From: Okibacterium sp. HSC-33S16
Lineage (GTDB): Bacteria; Actinomycetota; Actinomycetes; Actinomycetales; Microbacteriaceae
Assembly (NCBI RefSeq): GCF_024171565.1
Contig: NZ_JALJZZ010000002.1
Location: forward strand, 124,001-188,000
Reading direction: 5' to 3'
DNA: 64,000 bases
The position numbers were made by a program, and so were the translations under genes. Numbering within the stretch: the first letter of the stretch is position 1; the number at the start of each line of letters is the position of its first letter. The notes beneath the pieces were generated by a model. That model made no database searches and was not told the DNA's origin. It saw only the letters and a program-made list of their open reading frames with translations. Positions 1-8,071 of the stretch are shown in pieces.

Positions 1-273
1 GAAGAGCGCGTGAAGTACTCGGTCCGTGAGAAGGTCACCGATTCACTGCTCATCCCTCATCTCGTCGGCAATGCCGGAGGTGTCGCCGTGCAGCGGCACC
101 GGGTCGCTTCGGCATTTCGAGACACATTAGACCTGCGCGTAGAGGAGTTTCCGTTCCCGATCCAGACGCTCGGCATCGACATGATCTGGAATCCGCGATT
201 CGCTGATGAACAGTTCCGGGTCTGGCTTCGCGCGCTCCTCGCCGAGGCCGCGTCGACGCTGCCGACCGCCTGA
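1..273 (+). CDS. LysR-family regulator, C-terminal fragment (cut by window edge)
   Basis: An open frame runs in from the window edge and stops at TGA 271-273. The 90 visible residues look like the end of a LysR-type effector-binding domain: a hydrophobic strand, then a segment like PFPIQTLGIDMIWNPRF, then a terminal helix ending RFADEQFRVWLRALL. In this family that is the last beta-strand plus the 'W-P/H-R ... W-L-R' helix of NodD-like members. The helix-turn-helix lies outside the window, so the target genes cannot be read. The regulator is encoded on the same strand as the P450 that follows and could control it, but LysR genes are usually divergent from their targets. An internal GTG at 10 is not a likely start. 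Confidence 0.7.
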   Translation, partial: EERVKYSVREKVTDSLLIPHLVGNAGGVAVQRHRVASAFRDTLDLRVEEFPFPIQTLGIDMIWNPRFADEQFRVWLRALLAEAASTLPTA

Positions 274-335
274 GACGGGGCCAGGCATGCTGCGCCAGGA
301 GACCCGATATTCGCGCCGTGCATGAAGTGCATAAC

Positions 336-366
336 GACAATTCACTATTCATCGTGACAATTCACT
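336..366. repeat. 11-bp direct repeat spaced by two helical turns, upstream of P450
   Basis: GACAATTCACT occurs exactly at 336-346 and again at 356-366, with start points 20 bp apart. Such spacing puts both copies on the same face of the DNA, as expected for tandem binding of an activator or repressor dimer. The element lies about 157 bp upstream of the P450 start and 63 bp after the LysR stop. The rest of 274-522 shows no gene. Confidence 0.5.
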
Positions 367-522
367 TGATCTTCCGTCGCCTCGGGCTTTGACTGAAGGA
401 AGCGGTCCGGTGCCGGGAGCTGCATGTCACAGTCGACCTGAACCCGCGCAGCGTCCGTCCCCGCCCGAAGATTCGCCCCAGACACGCTCCGGACGAATCA
501 CGAGTCACTTCCGAGGTGCCCA

Positions 523-1701
523 ATGACTTCTGCAACCATCGCCACATCCGACATCGATCTCTGGTCAGATGAAACACTGGCGAACCCGTACCCCGTCTTT
601 GCCGAGCTCCGCGAACAAGCGTCAGTCGTGCGATTGAGCACGAACGGCGTTTGGGCACTCACGCGGTATGACCCCATTCGTGACGCGCTGGCCAACTGGC
701 AGGCGTTCTCTTCGAACTCGGTCGCCTTCAACGATGCGATGAACGGCGCTCTCGTCGGGACAACTATGGCTGCGGATCCGCCTGTCCATACCGGACTTCG
801 AGCCGCCCTCACGGAGAATCTCTCGCCTCGTGCCTTGCGGGGACTCAAGAGCAGTATCGACGAGAAGGCGGACGTTCTGGTTGCTAACCTCGTTGAGCGC
901 GGCTCCTTCGATGCCATGGACGACCTCGCTCGGGCGCTTCCGCTCCAGGTCGTTATCGACCTCATCGGCCTGCAGGGGGATGTTCGCGACAAGGTACTCG
1001 GCTGGGGCGAAGCGGCATTCAATGTGCTCGGTCCAATGAACCAGCGCACGGCGGAGAACTTTCCGATCGCTGGCGAACTGTTCCAGTGGGCGAGCACCCT
1101 GCAGGGCTCAGAGTTGACCGAGGGCAGCATGGGGCGCGCAATCTTCGATGCGGCCGACCGTGGTGACATCGGCGCATCCAACGCTGGTCAAATCATTCAC
1201 CAGTATGTCGCCGCCGGGATGGACACCACGATCGCTGCGATCGGAAACGCGATCGCGCAGTTCGCCGCTCACCCCGACCAGTATGAGATCCTGCGTCAGG
1301 ACCCGTCTCTTATCCCTTCCGCGTTCAACGAGGTCCTTCGTTACGAAGCGCTCATGCTTGCCGAGGGCCGGCTGGTCAAGGAGGACACTGAAGTTGATGG
1401 CACTCTGATCCCTGCCGGGGACCAGTTGGCCATCCTCTTTGGAGCGGGCAACCGCGACCCGCGTCACTACGACGACCCGGACGCTTTCCTCGTTCAGCGA
1501 AACCCCGTCGACCACCTGACCTTCGGTTACGGCATTCACAGTTGTGCCGGCCAGGGTCTCGCACGCCTCGAGGCGTTCGCCGTATTGAGCGCGCTGGTTC
1601 GCCGCGTCAGCAAGATCACTGTCGGAGAGCCCGTGCGCAAGGTCAACAACACCAGCCAGAGCCTCGATCACCTGCCGGTCCTCGAGTTCGTCGCCGCTTA
1701 A
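523..1701 (+). CDS. Cytochrome P450, CYP199-like
   Basis: A soluble class I bacterial P450 of 392 residues, a normal length. The I-helix oxygen-activation motif AAGMDTT is at 230-236, the K-helix ExxR is E270/R273, and the heme loop FGYGIHSCAG places the cysteine ligand at C341. Around the heme loop and the C-terminus (NPVDHLTFGYG, GQGLARLEA, VRKVNNTS) it resembles the CYP199 group, whose members demethylate 4-methoxybenzoate-type aromatic acids; the substrate here is an inference. The start ATG at 523 has a GAGGTG ribosome site 6 bp upstream. It stands alone: no ferredoxin or ferredoxin reductase gene is nearby, so redox partners must be encoded elsewhere. A perfect terminator hairpin follows directly. 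Confidence 0.93.
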   Translation: MTSATIATSDIDLWSDETLANPYPVFAELREQASVVRLSTNGVWALTRYDPIRDALANWQAFSSNSVAFNDAMNGALVGTTMAADPPVHTGLRAALTENLSPRALRGLKSSIDEKADVLVANLVERGSFDAMDDLARALPLQVVIDLIGLQGDVRDKVLGWGEAAFNVLGPMNQRTAENFPIAGELFQWASTLQGSELTEGSMGRAIFDAADRGDIGASNAGQIIHQYVAAGMDTTIAAIGNAIAQFAAHPDQYEILRQDPSLIPSAFNEVLRYEALMLAEGRLVKEDTEVDGTLIPAGDQLAILFGAGNRDPRHYDDPDAFLVQRNPVDHLTFGYGIHSCAGQGLARLEAFAVLSALVRRVSKITVGEPVRKVNNTSQSLDHLPVLEFVAA

Positions 1702-1706
1702 CGAGA

Positions 1707-1738
1707 AATCCCCTCCCGGCTCTGGCCGGGAGGGGATT
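1707..1738. terminator. Bidirectional hairpin terminator between convergent genes
   Basis: A perfect 14-bp inverted repeat (AATCCCCTCCCGGC with its complement) closes a TCTG loop. It lies 5 bp after the P450 stop and 6 bp before the stop of the convergent ABC permease. The left arm carries AAAT and the right arm GATT, so it can serve both strands. Confidence 0.85.
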
Positions 1739-1744
1739 CGCACT

Positions 1745-2791
1745 TTAACGCTTCCGTGCCGCAGCGCCTCGGGTGGCGAAGCGCTGCTGCAGCAGAACGG
1801 CGATCACAATGATGAGGCCCTTCGCCACCTGCTGCACCGAGGTATCCAGGTTGTTCTGCGTGAACACATTGGTGAGTGTCGAGAAGATGAGGACACCGAG
1901 AACGGTGCCGACAATGGTTCCGCGACCACCGATGAGCAGCGTGCCACCCACTACGACAGCGGCGATGGCGTCCAACTCGTACAGCGTGCCGTGGGTGGAG
2001 GTGCCCGCCGTCGTTCGGCCGAGCATCATGATTGCCGCGATACCCGAGGTGACTCCGGCGAGCAGGTAGATGTAGACGAGGTGTCTCTTCACCTTGATGC
2101 CAGCCAGCCGGGACGCCTCGGCGTTGCCGCCGATGGCCACGGTGCGCCGGCCGAACGTTGTGCGGTTCAGCAGGAACCAGCCAGCAACCGCGACCGCCGC
2201 AAAGATCCAAATCAGAACCGGTACGCCCAGGAAGTCGGCGCGGATGACTTCAAGGAAGTCACGGTTGTTCACGATCTGTGTTCGTCTCCCGGAAATCAGC
2301 TCGGCAAGTCCGCGCGCTCCAACCAACATTGCAAGGGTGGCCATGAACGCCACGACATTGCCATAGGCGATGATGATTCCGTTGATGAGACCAGCAGCGG
2401 CACCGACGGCAAGCGCGACGACGACCATGAGTAACCAACTGCTCTGGGTCGCTGCCGCCTGAACAGCCGCCAGACTGGCGACAACCGAGGCGAGGCCCAT
2501 GACGGAGCCGACGGACAAATCGATGCCGCCTGACGTAATCACAAAAGTCATGCCGATCGAGATCACGCCGATGACCGACGCATATCGGATGATCGTGAGG
2601 AAGTTGTTCACATCGGCGAACCGGTCACCGGCGGTGACGGTGCCGATGATGAAGAGCACCACCAGGGCGATGACGAGTCCGAGGTTTCGGCCGACGGATC
2701 CTCCCATCACTCGCCGGAAAGTACTTGGCCGCTCCGCCTGTTGTGATGCACCGGCCAGCGCTGGCTCGGAGGTGGTGGTTTGCTCGCTCAC
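1745..2791 (-). CDS. Sugar ABC transporter permease, RbsC type
   Basis: Integral membrane permease of 348 residues for a ribose/galactose/inositol-type (CUT2) importer. A soluble N-terminal tail of about 35 residues precedes roughly ten hydrophobic segments, and the family signature GIDLSVGSVM sits in the third. The start is GTG at 2789-2791, which overlaps the TGA stop of the ATPase gene by 4 bp (GTGA), so the two are translationally coupled. In CUT2 systems one permease gene supplies the homodimeric channel, and only one is present here. The matching binding protein is transcribed divergently at 4473. The sugar cannot be read from the sequence; the adjacent dehydrogenase and isomerase suggest an inositol or rare aldose. 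Confidence 0.92.
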   Translation of the reverse strand: MSEQTTTSEPALAGASQQAERPSTFRRVMGGSVGRNLGLVIALVVLFIIGTVTAGDRFADVNNFLTIIRYASVIGVISIGMTFVITSGGIDLSVGSVMGLASVVASLAAVQAAATQSSWLLMVVVALAVGAAAGLINGIIIAYGNVVAFMATLAMLVGARGLAELISGRRTQIVNNRDFLEVIRADFLGVPVLIWIFAAVAVAGWFLLNRTTFGRRTVAIGGNAEASRLAGIKVKRHLVYIYLLAGVTSGIAAIMMLGRTTAGTSTHGTLYELDAIAAVVVGGTLLIGGRGTIVGTVLGVLIFSTLTNVFTQNNLDTSVQQVAKGLIIVIAVLLQQRFATRGAAARKR

Positions 2792-4305
2792 GCGGCACTT
2801 CCTTTCAGAACCAGATCCAGTACGCCGGATTCATCGATGTCGCTTGCGTTTGTTGTAGTGAGAACCTCGCCGTCGCCGATGACCAGGACGCGGTCGCTCA
2901 GTCCGAGCACTTCCTCGATCTCGCTCGACACGACGACAATCGCTGTTCCGGCCGCGGCCAGGCGCCGAATCAGCGCGTAGATTTCTGCACGAGCGCCGAC
3001 GTCGACACCGCGGGTGGGCTCGTCGAGCAACAGCACCTTGGTGCCGTGTACGAGCCAGCGCGCGAGCAGGATCTTCTGCTGGTTGCCACCGGACAATGTT
3101 CGGGCCGGTCGGTCGGGATCGTCAGGTCGCAGCTCCAGCGCCGCAATCTGCTCCTTCGCGGCGTCCCGCTCGCCTCGTTCGTTCAGCACCCCACCGCGCG
3201 CGAACCGCCCGAAGGTTGACAGGGTCACATTCTTGAAGATCGGCTCGTCGAGCAGGAGTCCCTGGCTCTTCCGCTCCTCCGGTGAAAAGCCCATGCCAGC
3301 GCGCACAGCGGCGGCGACGGATCCTGCAGCCAAGGTTCGCCCGTCGATCGAAACGGTTCCGGATGTCGCCTTCCGCGCTCCATAAATCGTCTCCAGTATT
3401 TCGGTTCTTCCTGAACCAACCAGACCAGCCAACCCGACGATCTCGCCGGCACGTACCGTGAAGCTCACATCGGAGAAAGCACCACGGAGGTGAAGGTCCT
3501 GCACGTCGAGGAGTACGGGTGCGTTCGGTGCCACCGGCGTCGCCGGCGGGAAGACATTGGCAACGTCGCGACCGGTCATCAGCCGAATGAGATCGGCTGT
3601 GCTGGTGTCGGCTACGCTCAGGCCGCTCGCGGTCGACCGGCCATCCTTGATCACCGAAATTCGGTCGCCGATCTGCCGGATCTCTTCGAGCCGGTGGGAG
3701 ATGTAGACGACCGCGATGCCCTGCGCTGTCAGCTCGCGGATGACCCGGAACAGGTTGGCCACCTCGCCGGAGTCCAATACGGCGCTCGGTTCGTCCATGA
3801 TGATGAGTTTGGTGTCACGAGAAAGGGCGCGAGCCATGCTGACGATCTGCTTGTTCGCCGCAGACAGCTGGCTGACTTCTGTCGTGGCAGGAATGTTTCC
3901 GTGCCCAAGTCTTGAGAGCAGCTCGCGAGTGAGGCGGTTTGCTTCGCCAACCCGAAGCATCCCGCCGGTGGATCGTTCATGACCGAGGAAGATGTTCTCG
4001 GCAATGGTGAGACCGTCGACGACGTCGAGTTCCTGGTACATGGTGGCAATGCCGAGATCGAGCGCGGCAACGGGGTCGGCAATCGTGACGGTCTGGCCCT
4101 GCCAGACGATTTCACCATCGTCCGGAGCGTGTACGCCCGAGAGCGTCTTGATCAGCGTCGACTTGCCGGCGCCGTTCTGGCCGAGCACGCAGTGCACCTC
4201 GCCGGGACGCACCGTAAGGTCGACTCCCTTGAGCGCTTGCACCCCGGCAAACGCCTTGGTGATGCCGCGCACCTCAAGCAGCACTGCATGGTCATCGTTG
4301 ATCAT
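2788..4305 (-). CDS. Sugar ABC transporter ATP-binding protein, RbsA/MglA type
   Basis: A double-cassette ATPase of 505 residues, the usual length for CUT2 importers. The first cassette has Walker A GQNGAGKST and signature region EVSQLSAANKQI followed by LIIMDEPSA. The second has a degenerate P-loop (GLVGSGRTE), then LSGGNQQK and LLLDEPTRG; a degenerate second P-loop is normal for this family. I start it at ATG 4303-4305 (MINDDHAVLLEV). The open frame extends further upstream, but that part is low-complexity, not family-like, and overlaps the divergent promoter. There is no clear ribosome site, so a leaderless or short-leader transcript is possible. Confidence 0.92.
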   Translation of the reverse strand: MINDDHAVLLEVRGITKAFAGVQALKGVDLTVRPGEVHCVLGQNGAGKSTLIKTLSGVHAPDDGEIVWQGQTVTIADPVAALDLGIATMYQELDVVDGLTIAENIFLGHERSTGGMLRVGEANRLTRELLSRLGHGNIPATTEVSQLSAANKQIVSMARALSRDTKLIIMDEPSAVLDSGEVANLFRVIRELTAQGIAVVYISHRLEEIRQIGDRISVIKDGRSTASGLSVADTSTADLIRLMTGRDVANVFPPATPVAPNAPVLLDVQDLHLRGAFSDVSFTVRAGEIVGLAGLVGSGRTEILETIYGARKATSGTVSIDGRTLAAGSVAAAVRAGMGFSPEERKSQGLLLDEPIFKNVTLSTFGRFARGGVLNERGERDAAKEQIAALELRPDDPDRPARTLSGGNQQKILLARWLVHGTKVLLLDEPTRGVDVGARAEIYALIRRLAAAGTAIVVVSSEIEEVLGLSDRVLVIGDGEVLTTTNASDIDESGVLDLVLKGSAA

Positions 4306-4326
4306 GAGGGGAACATAACACACATA

Positions 4327-4338
4327 TGTCGATCGACA
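4327..4338. promoter_or_regulatory. Perfect palindrome TGTCGATCGACA in a divergent sugar-transport promoter
   Basis: The 167-bp gap between the ATPase and binding-protein genes holds a 12-bp perfect palindrome centred on GATC. It lies 21 bp upstream of the ATPase start, in an AT-rich patch (ATATG on one side, AATATAAAG on the other) that could supply a -10 box. A second candidate -10, TATGGT at 4372-4377, faces the binding-protein gene. One operator placed here could repress both directions. The ROK repressor at 8072-9271 is the obvious candidate binder, by location only. Confidence 0.5.
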
Positions 4339-4472
4339 ATATAAAGTCGGCGATTCGATCAGCACTTCTGCTATGGTGGGCGCGTCGATGAGGACACAGG
4401 AGCACGCACGAGGCTTTGGGGTGCCTGCGCCCCTCGTTGGCGCCCGTGCAATTCGCTCAACCTGGAGGAAAC

Positions 4473-5519
4473 ATGCTTGCACTTCGCACGTCGCGGGGAA
4501 GGATGCTCGTCACCGCGGGCTCCGTCCTTGCCGTTGCCGGTCTGCTGACCGGTTGTACCGCAGGAACCGAAACTAACAACACACAGCCCACCAATGCATC
4601 CGTCGAGGGCAACGAGGCCAGCGGCGACACCATCACCATCGGATTCTCTGGCCCCGCTGCTGACCACGGCTGGCTCGGAGCGATCAACTCGGCGGCGCTC
4701 GCCGAAGCCGAGAAGTACGACGACATCGACCTCAAAGTCGCGGAAGGAACGAACGACGCCAACCTGCAGATCAGTCAGGTTGAGGGCTTCATCAACGACA
4801 AGGTCGACGCCATCGTTTTGCTCCCCACCGACGGGGCTGCGCTGACGGAGGTTGCCATCCAGGCGATGGAGGCCGGTATTCCGGTGATCAACGTCGACCG
4901 TGAGTTCTCCAGCACCTTTGCCTCGCGCGTCACCATCCTCGGTGACAACTACGGCATGGGCGTCTCGGCTGGTACCTACATCTGTGAAGAGGTCGGCGAC
5001 AACCCCGACGCTGTCGTCGCCGAGATCGCCGGAATCGACTCACTTCCGCTGACCCAGGACCGCAGCCAGGGCTTTAAGGACGCGCTCGAGGACTGCGGCC
5101 TCGAGGTCTCCAACCGGGTCGCCGCTGACTTCACAGTGCAGGGTGGCGAAGCCGCAGCGTCGCAGCTGCTCTCCGCCGCTCCGAAGATCGATGCACTGTG
5201 GAACCATGACGACGATCAGGGCATCGGCGTCATGGCTGCCATCGATGAAGCCGGCCGCGATGAGTTCATCATGGTCGGTGGAGCCGGGTCGAAGAATGCC
5301 ATGGACCTGATCAAGGGCGGCGAGAGTGTGCTTAAGGCGACGGTCATTTACCCGTCCACTCAGGCCGCTGACGGTATCCGTCTCGCTCGACTGGTTGTGC
5401 AGCAAAAGGCGCTGAGTGACCTGGTCGAGATCGAGGTGCCCAACCGTATCGTGCTCAACGCGCCGGTCGTGACCAGCGACAACGTCGACAAGTACCTGCC
5501 AACGGCTTTCGAGTCGTAG
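4473..5519 (+). CDS. Sugar ABC transporter substrate-binding lipoprotein, RbsB/peripla_BP_4 type
   Basis: Extracytoplasmic binding protein of 348 residues tethered by a lipid. The N-terminus has basic residues, a hydrophobic stretch and a lipobox LLTGC, with the cysteine near residue 27. The mature part begins with a low-complexity linker and then the two-lobe periplasmic-binding fold (GFSGPAADHGWLGAINSAA, INDKVDAIVLLPTDG, VGGAGSKNAMDLIKGG). I chose ATG 4473 because a strong GGAGGAAAC ribosome site sits just upstream; the open frame starts earlier without one. It is divergent from its permease and ATPase genes and heads the dehydrogenase/isomerase genes. A stable hairpin after its stop probably keeps its mRNA level above that of downstream genes. 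Confidence 0.93.
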   Translation: MLALRTSRGRMLVTAGSVLAVAGLLTGCTAGTETNNTQPTNASVEGNEASGDTITIGFSGPAADHGWLGAINSAALAEAEKYDDIDLKVAEGTNDANLQISQVEGFINDKVDAIVLLPTDGAALTEVAIQAMEAGIPVINVDREFSSTFASRVTILGDNYGMGVSAGTYICEEVGDNPDAVVAEIAGIDSLPLTQDRSQGFKDALEDCGLEVSNRVAADFTVQGGEAAASQLLSAAPKIDALWNHDDDQGIGVMAAIDEAGRDEFIMVGGAGSKNAMDLIKGGESVLKATVIYPSTQAADGIRLARLVVQQKALSDLVEIEVPNRIVLNAPVVTSDNVDKYLPTAFES

Positions 5520-5526
5520 GCGCTGC

Positions 5527-5556
5527 AGGGCGGGGCGCCGTTCGGTGCCCCGCCCT
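5527..5556 (+). terminator. Intercistronic hairpin after binding-protein gene
   Basis: AGGGCGGGGCGCC (5527-5539) and GGTGCCCCGCCCT (5544-5556) pair over 13 bp with one G-U, around a GTTC loop. No T-run follows. It begins 8 bp after the binding-protein stop, the usual place for a partial terminator or mRNA-stabilising hairpin that gives the binding protein higher expression than the rest of the operon. Confidence 0.6.
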
Positions 5557-5618
5557 GCTCCGCGTGACCGCCCACCCATTTCCGTGATGTGTCATGGAAC
5601 GCCAGAGAAAGAGGAACT

Positions 5619-6800
5619 GTGCCAGAAAAACCACCGCTTCGGATCGCCATGATCGGCTACGGCTTCATGGGGGCCGCGCACTCACAGGGCTGGCGGGTTG
5701 CTCCCCGGTTCTTCGACCTGCCCGCGAACCCCGAGATGACCCTGCTCGTCGGTCGCAACGCCGAAGCGGCATCGGCCGCCGCCGAGAAATTCGGCTGGGC
5801 CGAAACGGCGACGGACTGGCGTGACGCGATCGCTCGTGACGACATCGATGTCATCGACATCGTGACGCCGGGCGACTCGCACGTCGATATCGCCATCGCC
5901 GCACTCGAGGCTGGCAAGCACGTGCTCTGCGAGAAGCCGCTCGCGAACTCCGTTGAGGAGGCGCGCGCCATGGCCGAGGCTGCCGAGAAGGCCGCAGCCA
6001 AGGGCGTCTACGCGATGGTCGGATTCACCTACCGCCGGGTGCCAGCGGCGACGTTCGCCCGCGACCTCGTGGCCTCGGGCGCGATCGGCGAGATCCGCCA
6101 GGTACGCGCCAATTACCTGCAGGACTGGCTCGTCGACCCCGAGGTGCCCCTGGCCTGGCGGCTGCAGAAGCACCTGGCCGGATCCGGCTCGCTCGGTGAC
6201 ATCGGTGCCCACGCCATCGACCTGGCCCAGTTCATCACCGGGCAGAAGCTCACCTCGGTGAGCGGCATGCTGGAGACGTTCGTGAAGCAGCGCCCGATCC
6301 TCGCCGAGGTGTCCGGGCTGTCAGGCACCGCGTCGGAGGAGATGGGCGACGTCACCGTTGACGACCTCGCCCTGTTCACTGGACGGTTCGACGGCGGAGC
6401 GGTCGGCTCGTTCGAAGCAACCCGCATGTCGACCGGGCGGAAGAACGCCTTCCGGATCGAGGTGTCCGGCTCGAAGGGCGCGATTTCGTTCGATCTCGAA
6501 AACCTCAACGAGCTGGGCTTCTACGACGCCACGGCTCCGGCGGACCGCCAAGGGTTCACCCGGATCCTCGTCACCGAGCCGCAGCACCCGTATATGGAGG
6601 CGTGGTGGCCGACCGGCCACATGCTCGGCTACGAGCACGGCTTTAGCCACCAGGCCCGCGACTTCGTGGTGGACGTGATGGCCGGCACCCAGCCGACGCC
6701 GTCGTTCGCCGACGGGCTGCAGGTGCAGCAGGTTCTTGAGGCCGTCGAGCACAGTGCGGAAACCGGCAGTGCGTGGACCGCGACGTCCGACGCTCGCTAA
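5619..6800 (+). CDS. Gfo/Idh/MocA-family NAD(P)-dependent sugar or inositol dehydrogenase
   Basis: Predicted 393-residue oxidoreductase. The N-terminal Rossmann fold has IAMIGYGFMGAAH, and the family motif CEKPLA sits near residue 105, where the lysine takes part in catalysis. The C-terminal alpha/beta domain is of the expected size and includes GDIGAHAIDLAQF, which carries the conserved Asp/His. I start at GTG 5619, preceded by AAAGAGGA; an earlier in-frame GTG at 5589 lacks a ribosome site. The gene lies between the sugar-binding protein and a xylose-isomerase-like enzyme. That pattern is typical of inositol, scyllo-inositol or rare-sugar oxidation, but the exact substrate is unknown. Confidence 0.9.
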   Translation: MPEKPPLRIAMIGYGFMGAAHSQGWRVAPRFFDLPANPEMTLLVGRNAEAASAAAEKFGWAETATDWRDAIARDDIDVIDIVTPGDSHVDIAIAALEAGKHVLCEKPLANSVEEARAMAEAAEKAAAKGVYAMVGFTYRRVPAATFARDLVASGAIGEIRQVRANYLQDWLVDPEVPLAWRLQKHLAGSGSLGDIGAHAIDLAQFITGQKLTSVSGMLETFVKQRPILAEVSGLSGTASEEMGDVTVDDLALFTGRFDGGAVGSFEATRMSTGRKNAFRIEVSGSKGAISFDLENLNELGFYDATAPADRQGFTRILVTEPQHPYMEAWWPTGHMLGYEHGFSHQARDFVVDVMAGTQPTPSFADGLQVQQVLEAVEHSAETGSAWTATSDAR

Positions 6801-6848
6801 GCCAATGGCATCCGTTATTTCGATCTACATTGACCGAGGAGTATTTTC

Positions 6849-7853
6849 ATGACCCGTCCTGTCACCCTGTTCACCGGCCAGTGGGCCGACCTGCCGTTTG
6901 AAGAAGTTGCGCGCCTGGCGTCGGAGTGGGGCTATGACGGCCTCGAGATTGCCTGTTGGGGCGATCACCTCGACCCGTGGCGCTGGGATGACGCAGAGTA
7001 TGTCGCGGGCAAGCTTGCGCTGCTCGAGAAGTACAACCTCAAGGTGTACACGATCTCGAATCACCTCAAAGGCCAGGCCGTGTGTGATGACCCGATCGAC
7101 CAGCGGCACCGCGACATCTTGCCCGATGTCGTGTGGGGCGACGGCGACCCGGAGGGCGTGCGGCAGCGTGCGGCCGAGGAGCTGAAGAACACGGCGCGGC
7201 TTGCTGCTGCGTTGGGGGTCAAGACGGTCACCGGTTTTACCGGGTCGTCGATCTGGAAGTACGTCGCGATGTTCCCGCCAGCCACCGAGGCGATGGTCGA
7301 CGCCGGGTACCAGGACTTCGCCGACCGGTGGAACCCCATCCTCGACGTGTTCGACGAGGTCGGGGTGCGGTTCGCACACGAGGTGCACCCGTCGGAGATC
7401 GCCTACGACTACTGGACGACCGTGCGGACGCTTGAGGCGATCGGGCACCGCGAGGCGTTCGGCCTCAACTGGGACCCGTCGCACATGGTGTGGCAGGACA
7501 TTGACCCGGTCGGGTTCCTCTGGGACTTCAAGGACCGGATCTACCACGTGCACTGCAAGGACACGAAGAAGCGCCTCGGCAACGGCCGCAACGGTCGGCT
7601 CTCGTCGCACTTGCCCTGGGCCGACCCGCGCCGCGGCTGGGACTTCATCTCGACCGGTCACGGCGATGTGCCGTGGGAGGACGCGTTTCGGATGATGAAC
7701 GCGATCGGCTACGACGGACCGTTGTCGGTCGAGTGGGAGGACGCCGGCATGGATCGACTCGTTGGGGCGCCGGAAGCTCTCGAGTTCGTGCGCAAGTTCG
7801 CGTTCCCGGCACCGGACGCCGCGTTCGACGCCGCGTTCAGCACCAAAAACTAG
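6849..7853 (+). CDS. Sugar phosphate isomerase/epimerase (AP-endonuclease-2 TIM barrel)
   Basis: A 334-residue TIM-barrel protein of the xylose-isomerase-like superfamily. Typical pieces are [15 protein letters not shown] near the N-terminus, [36 protein letters not shown], and [10 protein letters not shown] at the C-terminus. These supply the His/Glu/Asp metal ligands of this fold. Start ATG 6849 follows a GAGGAG ribosome site. It lies 48 bp after the Gfo/Idh/MocA gene and very likely works in the same pathway, isomerising or epimerising the keto-sugar product. Close relatives are usually annotated only by fold, so the reaction is inferred. Confidence 0.88.
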   Translation: MTRPVTLFTGQWADLPFEEVARLASEWGYDGLEIACWGDHLDPWRWDDAEYVAGKLALLEKYNLKVYTISNHLKGQAVCDDPIDQRHRDILPDVVWGDGDPEGVRQRAAEELKNTARLAAALGVKTVTGFTGSSIWKYVAMFPPATEAMVDAGYQDFADRWNPILDVFDEVGVRFAHEVHPSEIAYDYWTTVRTLEAIGHREAFGLNWDPSHMVWQDIDPVGFLWDFKDRIYHVHCKDTKKRLGNGRNGRLSSHLPWADPRRGWDFISTGHGDVPWEDAFRMMNAIGYDGPLSVEWEDAGMDRLVGAPEALEFVRKFAFPAPDAAFDAAFSTKN

Positions 7854-7860
7854 GTCGATC

Positions 7861-7976
7861 GGTCCGAAGGGTCGTTATCGCGAATCGATCGGTCGGGAAG
7901 GGTCGTTCCTGTTGACGAGGAGCGACCCTTCGGGCCGTCTCGATCAGACGAACGACCCTTTCTGCCGTCTCGGTGG
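7861..7976. repeat. Two tandem repeat pairs in inverted orientation
   Basis: The 218-bp gap 7854-8071 is filled by related units. AAGGGTCGTT occurs at 7867-7876 and 7898-7907, inside about 20 bp of similarity repeating every 31 bp. The inverted form GCGACCCTT/ACGACCCTT followed by a CCGTCTCG tail occurs at 7922 and 7952, repeating every 30 bp. The inner pair can fold: GAAGGGTCGTTC with GAGCGACCCTTC forms a 12-bp stem with one G-U. The block separates two convergent genes, so it can terminate transcription from both sides, but the four-unit architecture is more than a terminator needs and resembles a small REP/BIME-like element. Confidence 0.6.
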
Positions 7977-8071
7977 TGGGCGTGAGGGCGGTGCGCGGTT
8001 CGTCGGGCCCGAGTGCCGATTGTGATGCCGGATAGTCGGCTTAAGGGCCCAACGAGCGGTGGCAGGACCGC

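Noticed and set aside
7861-7976. Possible CRISPR array
   Set aside because: Only four short imperfect units in two orientations with no unique spacers and no cas genes nearby.
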